Part shown: one piece after another, positions 1 to 10,035 of the stretch
Numbering within the stretch: position 1 is the first letter of the stretch
Layout: each line of letters starts with the position of its first letter
Notes under the pieces: generated by a model
Seen by the model: only the letters and a program-made list of their open reading frames with translations
Databases searched by the model: none
Told to the model about the DNA's origin: nothing
Assembly: GCA_965649825.1 (NCBI GenBank)
Contig: OZ287700.1
Span: 434,001-498,000 of the forward strand
Origin: Penicillus capitatus
Taxonomy: Eukaryota; Chlorophyta
Reading direction: 5' to 3'
Length of the DNA stretch: 64,000 nucleotides
Position numbers and translations under genes: made by a program

Positions 1-384
1 GCTGAATTTCTCGACAGCCTCGGTGTCGCCCTCCTCGACCGCCGCCTTGAGTGCGCGTTCGGCATCTGCCCGTCTCTCCAGTCGCTTCTCTAGCTCCTTT
101 GCTTTGCTTTCGGGCGGTTTGCCGTCAAACACGTATATTGGTTTGATCCCCGCCTCTAGCATCCGCACCGTCCGGTAGAACATCCCCTGCAGGTGGCTCG
201 TCTCCTCTCCCGACGCATCCGTCAGCGTCAGCTCCCCAGTCCTTCCAACAGCGACGAGGAACTGATAGATGTGCATACTGGCGTCCACAGCGACACGCCG
301 ACCGAAGTAGTCTTCGAATCGCGTCTCTCGGATACAGGATGGCGCATTGGCTTCGAGCAGCTTGGCTAGATTGTGAATACCCAT
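1..384 (-). CDS. FEN1: Flap endonuclease 1, N-terminal part (cut by window edge)
   Basis: The minus strand is open from an ATG at 384 to the window edge, giving 128 residues with no stop. It starts [20 protein letters not shown] and continues with [20 protein letters not shown], then [11 protein letters not shown] and [12 protein letters not shown]. These are the hallmark N-terminal (XPG-N) blocks of FEN1, including the metal-binding Asp of VAVDAS and the Asp of VFDGKPP. FEN1 removes 5' flaps in Okazaki-fragment maturation and long-patch base-excision repair in the nucleus. No intron is visible in this part. The XPG-I, helix-hairpin-helix and PCNA-binding parts lie outside the window. The start is chosen because the family begins exactly MGI at this Met. 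Confidence 0.95.
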   Translation of the reverse strand, partial: MGIHNLAKLLEANAPSCIRETRFEDYFGRRVAVDASMHIYQFLVAVGRTGELTLTDASGEETSHLQGMFYRTVRMLEAGIKPIYVFDGKPPESKAKELEKRLERRADAERALKAAVEEGDTEAVEKFS

Positions 385-810
385 CGCGCCGAAAGCAACG
401 ACACGTGCAACGGATAGAAAGATTAAGCCATTAAGCAAGTAGACGATCTATTGACGCTATTGACGCTTTTGACGTCCTATGTCGCTTTTTAACATTCGTT
501 CTGCTGAGCATGAAGAGTAGTAGTCGCCCGTGTTCGGACCTTTGACGAAGGAGTTCTCTCTTTTCACATAGAAGTCGCGTATCCAAGTTTTTTTATTAAA
601 TCTTGCCTGTTTTAGTGTCAAACTGACCAGTATGGCTAAGAAGTGTACTTACTCTCTTCATCCCAATGCAGAGGCTACATTGAAGGCCCCTTTCCATGAC
701 ATGGCACATATAATCTGCGCCTTATCGGCCAATTCGACTCGGTTAAGAGAGTAACGATATTCAACGAATGGGCGGTGCGCGGACCACTGACTAACTGAGT
801 TTGTTTCTCG
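385..810. promoter_or_regulatory. Divergent intergenic region between FEN1 and lycopene cyclase
   Basis: This stretch separates two divergently read genes. Around 449-475 it holds three closely spaced copies of TTGACG in the same orientation (ATTGACGC, ATTGACGC, TTTGACGTCC), the last containing a TGACGT core of the kind bound by bZIP factors. An AT-rich stretch lies near 590-600. No convincing ORF is seen. A role as a shared promoter is inference from position and motif clustering. Confidence 0.45.
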
Positions 811-2525
811 ATGATGACCTGCTGTCGCCTTCGGTCTGGCAGGGCGACATACCCGATATCACCCTCTTCGCGCAACGCTTCCCTCACGTCATGCAATGGC
901 GGAAGACGCTACTCTGAATACCAATACCACCACGCACGAAGTTCAACACGTCTGTGCGTCTCATCGGTCGAAACGACACGTCTCACGCTCGACGACATCT
1001 CTTTGGATCTGGATCTCATCGAAAGGGATGGCGTTGACGTTTTCGATTTGGTCATTGCTGGAGCGGGTCCTTCAGGTCTAAGCGTCGGATCTCGTGTCGC
1101 CAAGTCAGGTTACAAAGTCTGCATCGTGGATCCCTATCCTTTGAGTCTCTGGCCGAACAACTACGGAGTCTGGGTGGACGAGTTCGAAGCCATGGGATTG
1201 GATGACTGTTTTCAGAAAGTCTGGTCTAAAGCAGATGTCTTCTTAGATAACAACAAACCTCCAAAGCACGTTCCCCCAACACACTCCCTGTCACGACACT
1301 TCTTCTTCCATGCAGATCACTCAATCGACCCTATGCACGAGTGGACCGTCCGAAACTCAAGAGAAAACTCCTGAACGCTTGTATAGAAAACGGTACGACA
1401 CCGCTATCTGGCCCAATCGATGACTTGGATGGCACCATCTGGTTAGGTGTCTTTTTTCGGCAGGCAAAGGCGGAAGCCGTCGATACGAGTGCATCGCTTA
1501 ATTGTGTCACTTGTTCTGAAGGGCGTCCTCTGAAGGCACGACTCTTTCTAGATGCCACTGGCCACAGTCGAAGGTTCATTCAGTACGATCAGAAATTTGA
1601 TCCGGCCTTTCAGGGTGCTTATGGTTATATCGCAACGGTAGAATCCCATCCCTTCGACAAAGATGCGATGCTGTTTATGGACTGGCGAGATGACTATGCA
1701 CAGGACGATCCAGCATTCCTTCGGCGCATTTCAGATTTGCCGACATTTCTCTACGCCATGCCGTTCTCGGAAACGGAGATATTTCTGGAAGAGACCTCTC
1801 TCGTTGCGAAACCCATTGCACCGTTCGGCGATCTAAAAGAACGACTCGAGAGGCGCTTGCAGCATCTGGGAATCAAGGTGTTGGACAAACGGGAAGAAGA
1901 ATACTGTGTCATTCCAATGGGAGGCGTCTTGCCCAAGAAACCACAGACGGTGCTCGGAATCGGAGGCACGGCAGGGATGGTGCATCCATCGACGGGATAC
2001 ATGATTTCGCGTATGTTGGGTGCTGCTCCAGGCCTGGCAGACACCATCATCGACCAACTGTCACAAGGTAGACACTGGTTGCATTCCCCTCCGAGGACAG
2101 TCCACATGAACAGCGTGCTTTGACAGATACATGGAACGAGAAACAGGCGCAGGCGGTTTCTAAAGTACTGTGGAAAGGGATCTGGCCAGTCGAGCGCGTC
2201 CGGCAACGCGATTTCTATCGGTTTGGAATGGAAGTCCTGCTGAAACTGAATCTCCAAGTGCGCTCGTCGATTTCTTTCTGCTCCTGCCTAAAATGTGTCA
2301 TTGGCATAGGAGACACGGGATTTCTTTAGAGCTTTCTTCTCCTTGACAGAGCACGACTGGCAGGGATTCCTTTCGTCACGTTTGTCTTTTGTGGAGCTTG
2401 TCGGATTTGGATGGCATCTCTTTTTACAGGCAGATAACCCCACGCGGCAGACCATTTTGAAAAAAGGAGCACCATACTTAGCGTTTCTGATCAGCTCTAT
2501 CGGATCATCTCTCTTTCAGGGATAA
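811..2525 (+). CDS. Lycopene cyclase, plant/algal LCYB/LCYE type (spliced)
   Basis: The product closes the ionone rings of lycopene in the plastid. The dinucleotide-binding motif DLVIAGAGPSGLSVGSRVAK is followed by WPNNYGVWVDEFEAMGL, RPYARVDRPKLKRKL, LFLDATGHSRRF, FMDWRD, LPTFLYAMPFSETEIFLEET, IPMGGVLP, GGTAGMVHPSTGYMISR and HDWQGFLSSRL. These are the plant-type cyclase signatures, in order. Two introns are clear: 1266-1315 with a GC donor and 2068-2126 with a GT donor. A third ends at 2349. Both later acceptors end TTGACAG. Residues before about 70 look like a targeting extension, and the Met at 811 is only the first available start. The stretch 2260-2300 is uncertain: the open frame loses family similarity while the +1 frame reads PSALVDFF, so the third intron or a frameshift is not resolved. 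I cannot tell beta from epsilon specificity. Confidence 0.9.
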
Positions 2526-2531
2526 ATGACA

Positions 2532-2978
2532 TTAAACGTCAAAGTAGCGTGCCATTTGAATGCTGCGTCTCTTTAGACCACACTGTTCGTAAAAATGCAC
2601 ATTCTTCTCGTCACAGTCCAGAATCACTTTGTAGCAGCCAGACGTTTCGGCCAATGCGATGAGCCCCTTGATCATCGATTTCCCCAGTCCTTGTCCACGG
2701 TATCCGACATCGACAACCACATCTTCGATGTGACCCACCGTTCCACAGTTATGAATAAACTTGGGTTCGATGAAGAGTGTCCCGCTGGCAATGATACGCG
2801 ACCGATCCACATCCTCCATCACCCGAATATGAATGCACTTGCTAGACTGGATTTCTCCCAGGCGTTCCCGAAGGGCGTCGGGAGAAGGTTCTCCAACGGT
2901 GGTCAACTGCGAGAGAAGTGAGAGATAGCCTTTGTCGAGGTCGGATGGTTCAAGGGGACGCAGATCGAAGCTCGGCAT
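2532..2978 (-). CDS. GNA1: Glucosamine 6-phosphate N-acetyltransferase
   Basis: This intronless 148-residue ORF is a GNAT-fold enzyme that acetylates glucosamine 6-phosphate with acetyl-CoA on the way to UDP-GlcNAc. Diagnostic blocks are GHIEDVVVDVGYRGQGLGKS (beta-4 plus the R/Q-x-x-G-x-G/A acetyl-CoA loop), CYKVILDCDEKN, and FYEQCGLKRRSIQMARYF at the C-terminus, which is close to the invariant ending of GNA1 proteins. Its length matches the family. It ends only six bases from the lycopene cyclase stop (convergent) and starts 32 bases from the PEX12 start (divergent), so both flanking regulatory regions are minimal. Confidence 0.95.
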   Translation of the reverse strand: MPSFDLRPLEPSDLDKGYLSLLSQLTTVGEPSPDALRERLGEIQSSKCIHIRVMEDVDRSRIIASGTLFIEPKFIHNCGTVGHIEDVVVDVGYRGQGLGKSMIKGLIALAETSGCYKVILDCDEKNVHFYEQCGLKRRSIQMARYFDV

Positions 2979-3010
2979 GAGAGACGTCGCATCACTTCAG
3001 GGCCGACGGC

Positions 3011-4374
3011 ATGAGTCTTCGACCGCCATACTTTGAGCTTCTGGCAGCAGACCGTCTATCCAGTGGCATCAAAACCGCCGTCAGCTTTGCCCTACGAGTA
3101 AGGCCGTCGAGATGAGGTCTGGAGAAATGGAATGGGTGCCCGATTTCAGGTCTATTCTCAGAATCATCCTCGCATCCGACGTCTGCTAAACCATGAAGAC
3201 GAAGTTCTGCTGGCGATGTCGTTACTTCTGGAAACGGGAAGCATCTTTCAGCATGCCGCGTCGTTTTCGGAAGCGCTATATGGACTTACGAGACGTCAAG
3301 CAGGGACACCACCAAAGCGTCCTTCAGCCACGCAGCTGACCTTATCCTTCGCCGCCATCGTGATCAAACACTCATCCACTATGACATGACAGAAAGGAGG
3401 AATTGGTGGATAGGTTGGATGGCCTTACCTCAAGGCCCGGCTTGCTCGGTGGCACTCCCATCTGTTGGCCAATCCTGCCGCGTTACGGGCAAATGTGTGA
3501 GATGAGTGACGTCTGACCTTGGCTTAATCGGTGGTTTAGGATGATCATATGACGTGGAAACTGATCGCTTTGCGTGCGTTTGCGCACATCTATCCTTACG
3601 GCAAGATGATGGCAGATTTCGTGACATCGTGTTATCAGATTCTCTATCTGGCTGGAGGAACGGATTATTTTTCGCCTCTTCTCCATCTTCTGCAGCTTCA
3701 GATCTACGCGATCTCTCCAGAAGAACTGGTACATACACTCTTCTGTGCAAATCGCTGAAATTCTTACCACGCATGTGATGTGACTTCTCATAGAGGAAAG
3801 AAGAGAAGATGCGAATCCTCAAGACTGTTCTTTCATTGGAGAATCCACAGACACGGGCATCACTCTCTTGGATGCAGTACTTCTGTGCGACGGCACTTAG
3901 ATCTTATCGAGTTGCGTCGGCCGGTCTGCGCAAGGCCCTTGTATTTGCCATCTTCTTCTTCAAAGTCATCATTACACACAAAAAGAAACGTGGCAGATGT
4001 TGTGTGTATGGTCGTCTAGGCCCTGGAGTGGTGGTACTATGTCGGCGAGGAACAGCTCAAGGAACAAAGGAAACTGCCAATTCCTCCGCCGCCGCCAGCG
4101 CCGCCACCGCATCCCAACGGTGTTCAACTACCTTTTGAGCGACACCTCTGTCCTCTGTGCAAGTAATCCTACCATCTGTCAGACCACCTCGCATCCCTTC
4201 CATGTGTACAGACGCGAGCGAACCAATCCAACACAGTTAACAGCATCTGGGTATGTCTTTTGCTATGGATGCATTATGAGTTATGTGCGACGGCATAAGT
4301 GCTGTCCCATCACTTTGTTTCCAGCCAATCTCAACCAACTCAGGAGACTTTACAGAGGCTCAACATCGGGATGA
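3011..4374 (+). CDS. PEX12: Peroxin 12, RING-type E3 of the peroxisomal import complex (spliced)
   Basis: PEX12 works with PEX2 and PEX10 in the peroxisome membrane to ubiquitinate the PEX5 receptor. Family features appear in order: an N-terminus MSLRPPYFELLAADRL, then ASFSEALYGLTRRQ, WPYLKARLARWHSH, a hydrophobic segment before LEWWYYVGEEQL, a proline run, and a C-terminal partial RING (CPLCK...ASGYVFCYGC...HKCCPIT...LRRLY). Splice joins restore the frame: an exon ending LCK joins RERTNPTQL across an intron starting GTAATCC and ending GTGTACAG, and the intron before LEWWYY ends GTCGTCTAG. Other introns end GATTTCAG, ATGACATGACAG and GATGTGACTTCTCATAG. The exact join near 3,300-3,400 is not settled. 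The RING has the reduced cysteine set typical of PEX12. Confidence 0.92.
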
Positions 4375-4408
4375 TAATATGTTACTGTTGTGTCCAAGTG
4401 TGAACGGA

Positions 4409-4915
4409 CTACGGGGAGAAATTTGATTTGAGCTCATAGAGCCCCAACACTGGTCCCACGAAACGGAAAAGGATCCAAGTAACGCCGATAGCGAAGATCG
4501 ACGCAAAGGCAGTCCTATTCACCCAATAGAGGAGTCCCTTGTCACCGACGTACAGCTCATAGATCTTTTCTGAAGCGGTGAGATTGTCCCAGTCTTCCGG
4601 TAACGCCTCGCCGTCTTTCCAGCGACGTCTGGTTAAGGGTGGCTCGATCTCTGGGGCCTCTTCTGAGAAGAAGCGACGCCTTGGTGCTGATGACCCTCGA
4701 GCTGCAGCTTCGAGTTTGGCGATACGTTGTTCTGCATCATCGTCGGCCATCCCTTCGGTATCTTTTGGATCGTAGCTTCTGCAGCGAATGGGACGCAGTC
4801 GGCTTCGTGCGATGGGGGAGATCCGTCGCAATGGTCGTCCGACGGAGCGCGCCGGAAAGGCCGTCCTCGAAACCTTCGACATCGTCGAGATCGGATGATC
4901 GATACGATGATGCAT
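4409..4915 (-). CDS. Conserved plastid-type single-pass membrane protein of unknown function
   Basis: This is a 168-residue intronless ORF. Residues 1-50 are rich in Arg, Ser and Ala and low in acids, as in an organelle transit peptide. A charged middle is followed by DWDNLTASEKIYELYVGDKG, LLYWVNRTAFASIFAIGV and a transmembrane helix ending FRFVGPVLGLYEL. From memory this C-terminal block resembles a small family of green-plant plastid membrane proteins of unknown function, but I cannot confirm that without a search. The 3' end faces PEX12, with 34 bases between the two stops. A possible 5'-UTR intron acceptor on the same strand (CGACATGACAG) lies near 5,020. Confidence 0.65.
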   Translation of the reverse strand: MHHRIDHPISTMSKVSRTAFPARSVGRPLRRISPIARSRLRPIRCRSYDPKDTEGMADDDAEQRIAKLEAAARGSSAPRRRFFSEEAPEIEPPLTRRRWKDGEALPEDWDNLTASEKIYELYVGDKGLLYWVNRTAFASIFAIGVTWILFRFVGPVLGLYELKSNFSP

Positions 4916-6318
4916 CGCAATCGGCGCTTGATGAGATGTCAGTGGATGTTTCTAGAATGTTGAGAGTATCTTAATGGAGGATGCGCCAGCGTCTGATTGT
5001 TAAGCAACATGATTCCGTTCCTGTCATGTCGTTTGCAGCCTCCTCATCCTGCGGAAGCAGGTTCTGCCGTTTCTGCATCTGAGTGAGTTGGGTTTCGCCG
5101 CTTCTTTTGAGGTGCCGGATCATTTGGGTTGGTGTTTGGGCGGTCTACGCGACAACTGCTCTGTGTGATCGATTCAGTGGCCTACCTAGTCTATCCCTAT
5201 AGCTAGATCTTATTGTTCTGCTGTTCGTTAGAGTGCTCTGAATTCGATTGTCTATCCCAATCAAGACAGACACAGTGTCCCTTTCTTTCTCTTTCATCCC
5301 AATCGCTAAGCTCCATTGCCGCTTTGAACCACATGTTCAGAATCTGAGTGAGAACGGTGTCGCGCTGGATGCTGGCAGCAATATGTTAACCCATTCAGGC
5401 ATCATCACACCGATAACCATCGCAAGTCTGCTGTTCTTCATCCGGCATGGATTAACTAAACTGGTGAATGGATGCCATCCTTGCCATATGGACACAGATA
5501 GAAATGCAACGCTCTTTCGGCGAGATGAAAAGCTGATAGATACCCTTCCTCCTCCATGTACCTGTTGAAACAGACATTCTCGCATATCTCCTAGACCATT
5601 CATGCACCTCTCTCAGTCTTGCAGTCCGTCAACGCCTAACGTCCCTCTTCTTCATTTCTGTCAGATCACATGTCTATCGGCACTTCTGCAGAACTCGGGT
5701 ATCGATTCTTCTTCGTGCTTTCGTTATACGACTGGTTAATTTATTCGAACTCAGACATACTCTTACTCGATCTGCGTAACATTAAAGTTTCTGGAGACTG
5801 ACTGTCAATGCTTATCCACAACGAACGTCAAAATCACAGACACTCGAACGATTCAATTGCACAGGGGCTCAGTTACTGTCCATAGATGTTCTTTTCAGAA
5901 GAAAAGAGTTCCAATGTGTCGAGATGATCTTTTCAGAAGAAAAGAGTTCCAATTTGTCGAGATGATCTAAACGAACACAGCAGGTGGACTCTGCCCAGCT
6001 CAATGCTCGATAACCTTTAACAATACAAAAACAGAGGCGAAATGTGGTAAGCATTCCTTTGCATGTTTTCCTTGATGGTTTTGGATTTGTTATGTGGCCT
6101 TACACAAATGTCATGAAACATCCACAGCGCTGAAGATTCTAAGTTGATAATGATGGAACTATACACAGCTGCCTTCAGCAGATCTGCAGTCAAAAAACAC
6201 TCGCTGAGCCCAACAGAGAATCCGGTCGTTGTCTTGTTGCACACCGTCAACACAAGGCCCAGCCAGTCAACACACGATGACATGATCGAGATATACTTAT
6301 CACAACACCACCCCCAGA
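4916..6318. other. Intergenic spacer, no supported gene
   Basis: About 1.4 kb between two minus-strand genes. All ORFs are short and lack any recognisable motif. The part next to 4,915 would be the promoter and 5' UTR of the plastid-type membrane protein, and the part next to 6,318 the 3' UTR of the aquaporin gene. The only structure I see is the 38-bp tandem repeat listed separately. Confidence 0.5.
5886..5968. repeat. Tandem duplication of a 38-bp unit
   Basis: Two head-to-tail copies of a 38-bp unit begin at 5,891 and 5,929. Each contains CTTTTCAGAAGAAAAGAG followed by TTCCAAT and GTCGAGATGAT. They differ at one position (TGTGTC versus TTTGTC). The palindromic core CTTTTCAGAAGAAAAG can form a short hairpin. 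Confidence 0.85.
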
Positions 6319-8076
6319 CTACAGTTCAACTTCGTTGTGCAGTAAAGTGCCGTTCAGTTCATTCAGTGTGTCTGTGTAGTATCCTCTGTGCACCGTCGAT
6401 TCGTTCAACATGTCACAGAGATTGTAAAACACTCCCCCAAGAAGGCCGCCGATGAAGGGGCCGACGATGGTAATCCAACCGTAGTACCATTCAGACGGTC
6501 CCTTTCCTGCTATGGGCAAGACCCAATGTGCCAATCTGGGTCCAAAGTCGCGGGCAGGGTTCATCGCAATGCCCGGTCCGCCAAGGCAGAGGACAAGAAC
6601 AACGACCAGAATGCCGACCCAGAAACTCTTCAGTCCATGCATGTATACTTCTTTGTCGCCTTCCCAGATCATGGCGCCACGTTGGTTCAGCATCAGAATA
6701 CCAGAGGTCAGCAACATAGCAGAGATGATTTCATTGATCAGATTGCAGATTGGAACAAACGACGCAGGGCGAGTGGCAAAGACAGCTAGTTTTGCGTTCT
6801 GATCAGCCTTGACACTGGCTTCGTGTAAACGCTGAGATTTCGTTGCCTTCTTGTGTTCGCCTTCCGGTTCCTCAATCTTCTCACTCTTGGACCTCTCTAG
6901 CATCGCCGGTGTAGGCTGAAGAAAACTCGACCCAGCTCCGTTCCTCACTTTCGGTCGTCCTGCATGACGATCATCACCCGATCCGCCAGAATCCATAAAA
7001 TCTGATCCTGGATCTGAACCGGGCTCATAGAACAGTCCACTCTGGGTGTCATGATTGGCCAAGGCTTGCAGACTTCGCATACTGACATCATGATGGACAC
7101 GGCTACCGCTTGCCGGTTTCTTCGTAGACGACTCTTCTTGGATGGTGACAGAGGTTTCATGGTGTCCCATGGCTTCTTTGATCGAGGGAGAGTTCCCTTG
7201 GAGCAGCGGCTGATGCAGATCTTCTTCGTCAGAAGACATCGGCCAGTCCACAGTGGGCTTTGCTGGATCCCTCGTCGCGCGTGGAGTGCTCTCTGTCTTC
7301 TTCGAAGCCCGAGATTGTGCATTCGAAGCTTGCTTCTGTTTGCCATGCTCCTGTCGATGGCGCATCAGGCGTCCATGCAAATCGCTCTCATTCACTGACC
7401 GGCGACGTGTCACGCCGCTGCGACCCACCAGTGAATGTCGTCCCAAGATATCTTCGTCCTTATACGCTCGAAAACGGCGGCTGCCGGCGATGACTCTTTT
7501 GAACTGCTGAAGTCCCTGCGATAGACTGCTGACGTCTGGTTGGTTTTCAGTACTGTATGAAGCGTAGGCGAGAGAGGACGTGTTAATATAGTCACGCGTT
7601 CGCAGAAGCTCGTCCGTAACCTTGGGCGGAGGCGGCTCCGGGACGGTGGCGAAGTGCGGCAGGTAAAACAACCAAACCGTACAGCCGCCGAGGAAGGCCC
7701 CTGCGATTTGACAGACGGCAATCGGCAACACGTCGAACCAGTCGATGACATCCGCCACGGCGTTCGCCAACGCCATCGCCGGATTGACCATCGAACTGAT
7801 ATACCCAAAGTACTGCACAGGAAGAAAGCAAGCCAAGCCGACCCCCAGGGCAACCCATCCGAATCCGATATCGTGCCCCTTCGTTTTCGGCAGCAGCTTG
7901 TTGGCTAACACCGACTCCAGTAGAAACACAAACATCCACGTAGCGACGAATTCTGAGGCGCATCGCTGCGTCAGTGAGTATGGTCCTTCGTACCCCATCG
8001 TCAACAGCACAGACACTCCGTTACGGAAAAGATACTCCCTTTGCAAGATTTCGCTCCGGAGCTTTTCTGAAGACAT
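6319..8076 (-). CDS. Aquaglyceroporin-like MIP channel with a very long loop C
   Basis: This 585-residue, apparently intronless ORF is a major intrinsic protein, a water/glycerol channel. The first half has the half-helix motif NPA (SMVNPAMALANAV) and three membrane helices. The second half restarts at NLINEIISAMLLTSGILMLN and has NPARDFGPRLAHW, the aquaglyceroporin form of the second NPA box, whose Asp after Arg favours glycerol-type pores. Usual family length is 250-300 residues. The excess is one hydrophilic block of about 270 residues between helix 3 (ending WLFYLPHF) and helix 4, i.e. in loop C, which is normally extracellular. It is rich in Ser, Arg, Asp and Glu and has no recognised domain. 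Because the frame stays open through it, I take it as coding rather than an intron. Confidence 0.9.
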   Translation of the reverse strand: MSSEKLRSEILQREYLFRNGVSVLLTMGYEGPYSLTQRCASEFVATWMFVFLLESVLANKLLPKTKGHDIGFGWVALGVGLACFLPVQYFGYISSMVNPAMALANAVADVIDWFDVLPIAVCQIAGAFLGGCTVWLFYLPHFATVPEPPPPKVTDELLRTRDYINTSSLAYASYSTENQPDVSSLSQGLQQFKRVIAGSRRFRAYKDEDILGRHSLVGRSGVTRRRSVNESDLHGRLMRHRQEHGKQKQASNAQSRASKKTESTPRATRDPAKPTVDWPMSSDEEDLHQPLLQGNSPSIKEAMGHHETSVTIQEESSTKKPASGSRVHHDVSMRSLQALANHDTQSGLFYEPGSDPGSDFMDSGGSGDDRHAGRPKVRNGAGSSFLQPTPAMLERSKSEKIEEPEGEHKKATKSQRLHEASVKADQNAKLAVFATRPASFVPICNLINEIISAMLLTSGILMLNQRGAMIWEGDKEVYMHGLKSFWVGILVVVLVLCLGGPGIAMNPARDFGPRLAHWVLPIAGKGPSEWYYGWITIVGPFIGGLLGGVFYNLCDMLNESTVHRGYYTDTLNELNGTLLHNEVEL

Positions 8077-8722
8077 AACACGAATTCAGTACGTGTCGGA
8101 GAGGGTCAGAAGTCCAACAGGGCGCTAGGGCTGTACCTTAGCGGGCAAGGACGTCCGAGGCGTTTGTGGTCTCTTCTGCAGATAGGCACGTGTTCAAAGG
8201 ACTGACGAGATGAAGGGTTTAAAAATGCGCAAAGGTCAAGAAGCAGAGACTTTGACAGTGAACGAGTCCGGTACGAAGAACGCACTGGGATATGCCTATC
8301 GCCAGGAGCTTATCAACTTCCACGTCGACGTGACGTGAAAGCGACGGACGATCAGCCATCGGATCCCGCGGATTTCGCTGCGGTTGATACCATTATCAAC
8401 AGTCGATGTAACGAATTAAGATCGACACGGTCCAGAATGCAAGGCGGGGATGTTTGCCGTCGATTGAATGTTGTCTATGCCACGTATGGTCAGTAAAGAT
8501 GCCTCCACTTTGTAGGTGTAGGAAAAAGAATAGGTACAGAATGAATGTTGTGTTTGTCGCCAGCAGGGTAGAAGTGACATCCTACATGCTAACAACACGA
8601 TTGGAGTCTTGTACCGTATCCCAGTCATGCTGGAATCTGTAAACTCATGATCCATTTTATTCGTTCGTCAACAGAAACAACTACACGTTTACTTACAACC
8701 AACCACACAGATACGCTCGGCC
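8077..8722. other. Intergenic region upstream of the aquaporin gene
   Basis: The left part is the likely promoter and 5' UTR of the minus-strand aquaporin gene. On the plus strand a 42-codon ORF begins ATGAAGGGTTTAAAAATG near 8,211, but it has no recognisable features and I do not call it. Nothing else is evident before the 3' end of the dehydrogenase gene. Confidence 0.4.
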
Positions 8723-9648
8723 TCAGATGCGCTTATACGGCATTCTAGCAAATCTGAGGGTAATTTCAGATGGTACACAGTTGACTGAAGTTCTAAACGG
8801 AAGCAAACAAGCTTCGGCGATGTCTTTGGGGACCAAAAAATGCTCCGGAATGGCATTCGGTACTTCCCTGTAGGCAGCACAGCACAACACAGCACGGTTA
8901 CTGCTGAGATGTGAGAGATGCGAGGCATACCGAGCACGGTCTGTCAGAGTACCGGCGGGGTTTAACAAGCAGACCTTTACTCCATACTCCTTTAACTGAT
9001 TGTGCAAACTGAGAGACCACCCACGAATTCCCCATTTAGTGGCACAATAGGATCCCATAGGGCCAACTGCATCCATTCCGGCCAGACTGCCCATATTGAT
9101 AATGACTCCGTAACCCTTCTCCGTCATCGCAGGAGCAAACTTTCTTGCAAGATGCATTGGAGTGACTAAATTCAGATTTGTCATCTACGAGGCAAAAATG
9201 CGAGGCGTGATGCTGTGTGGAGGACATGGATGGTATCCTTTGTTACCTGCTCCCATTCAATCGGATCACCCTTCAGGGCAGTCATGCCACTCGCAGATGC
9301 GATTCCAGCATTGTTGACGAGCACATCGACATGGCCGTGATCCTTAATGACCTCCTCAGCCAAATTTTCAACGTCCTTGCGAAGGAAAAGGTTAACAGAG
9401 TAGGTATGACACGCGGCGGCTCCTTTTTTCCGGCATTCAGCTGCAACGCGTTTCAGGCGTTCATCGTCTTGCGCGACAAGAATGAGCGATGCCTTTCGTG
9501 CAGCAAACGCCAAAGAAATCTGTTCGCCGATGCCACGAGAGGCGCCAGTTATGAGGCAGACTTGCCCTTTGAGGAGATTGGGCATATCTTCATTCAGCTT
9601 CTTCTCTGTGGACTTCCCCCGTCCCAGTCCAAGCACATTCCACAACAT
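8723..9648 (-). CDS. Short-chain dehydrogenase/reductase (spliced)
   Basis: A classical SDR with the Rossmann cofactor motif TGASRGIG, the stabilising NNAGIA motif, and the catalytic YCATK (Tyr-x-x-x-Lys) with Ser upstream in INMGSLAG. A hydrophobic N-terminal stretch (MLWNVLGLGRG) precedes the domain. Exon 1 ends at WEQ, followed by an intron starting GTAACAAAGG and ending CTCGTAG just before MTNLNLVTPMHLARKF. A second intron (GTATGCCTCG...CTGCCTACAG) sits after LTDRAR, and joining across it gives AREVPNAIPEHFLVP in frame. The substrate cannot be inferred. The downstream stop lies close to a run of low-complexity A/T-rich sequence. Confidence 0.88.
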
Positions 9649-10035
9649 CGTAACGCTTTCACAACGTTTTTCCTAAACAATGTCAAAATCTGAGGTCCAG
9701 TCTTAAACGGACGGCGCTGCAGCTTATCCCGTTCGATCGATGTCTCATCATCATCACGTTATTGTGTGGCCATGTGGACTGTGCGGTCCACGTCCTGCGT
9801 GTGAGTCATCAACGACGTGGCGGACAGATGGTGATTGTTCGACAGCTACGGTCCCGCGGCATCTCCATGTCAGCTCAGCTGTCTCAAATGTACTTATACT
9901 CCGAACATGGACAGCTCGGACATTCGTCTATCCAGTTGCATAAATACGAAGTTGTTGCCTCAAGTCTTCCTATAGAAAGCGCTAAGCCGGAAAGAAAAAG
10001 TACTTATCGTTTCTGCCATCGAGAAACGCCCCGCA
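9649..10035. promoter_or_regulatory. Divergent intergenic region, SDR / VWA-like gene
   Basis: This 387-base interval lies between divergently transcribed genes and should hold both promoters. I see an imperfect palindrome CATGTGGACTGTGCGGTCCACG near 9,771 and no clear TATA box. The ORFs present have no family resemblance. Confidence 0.35.
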
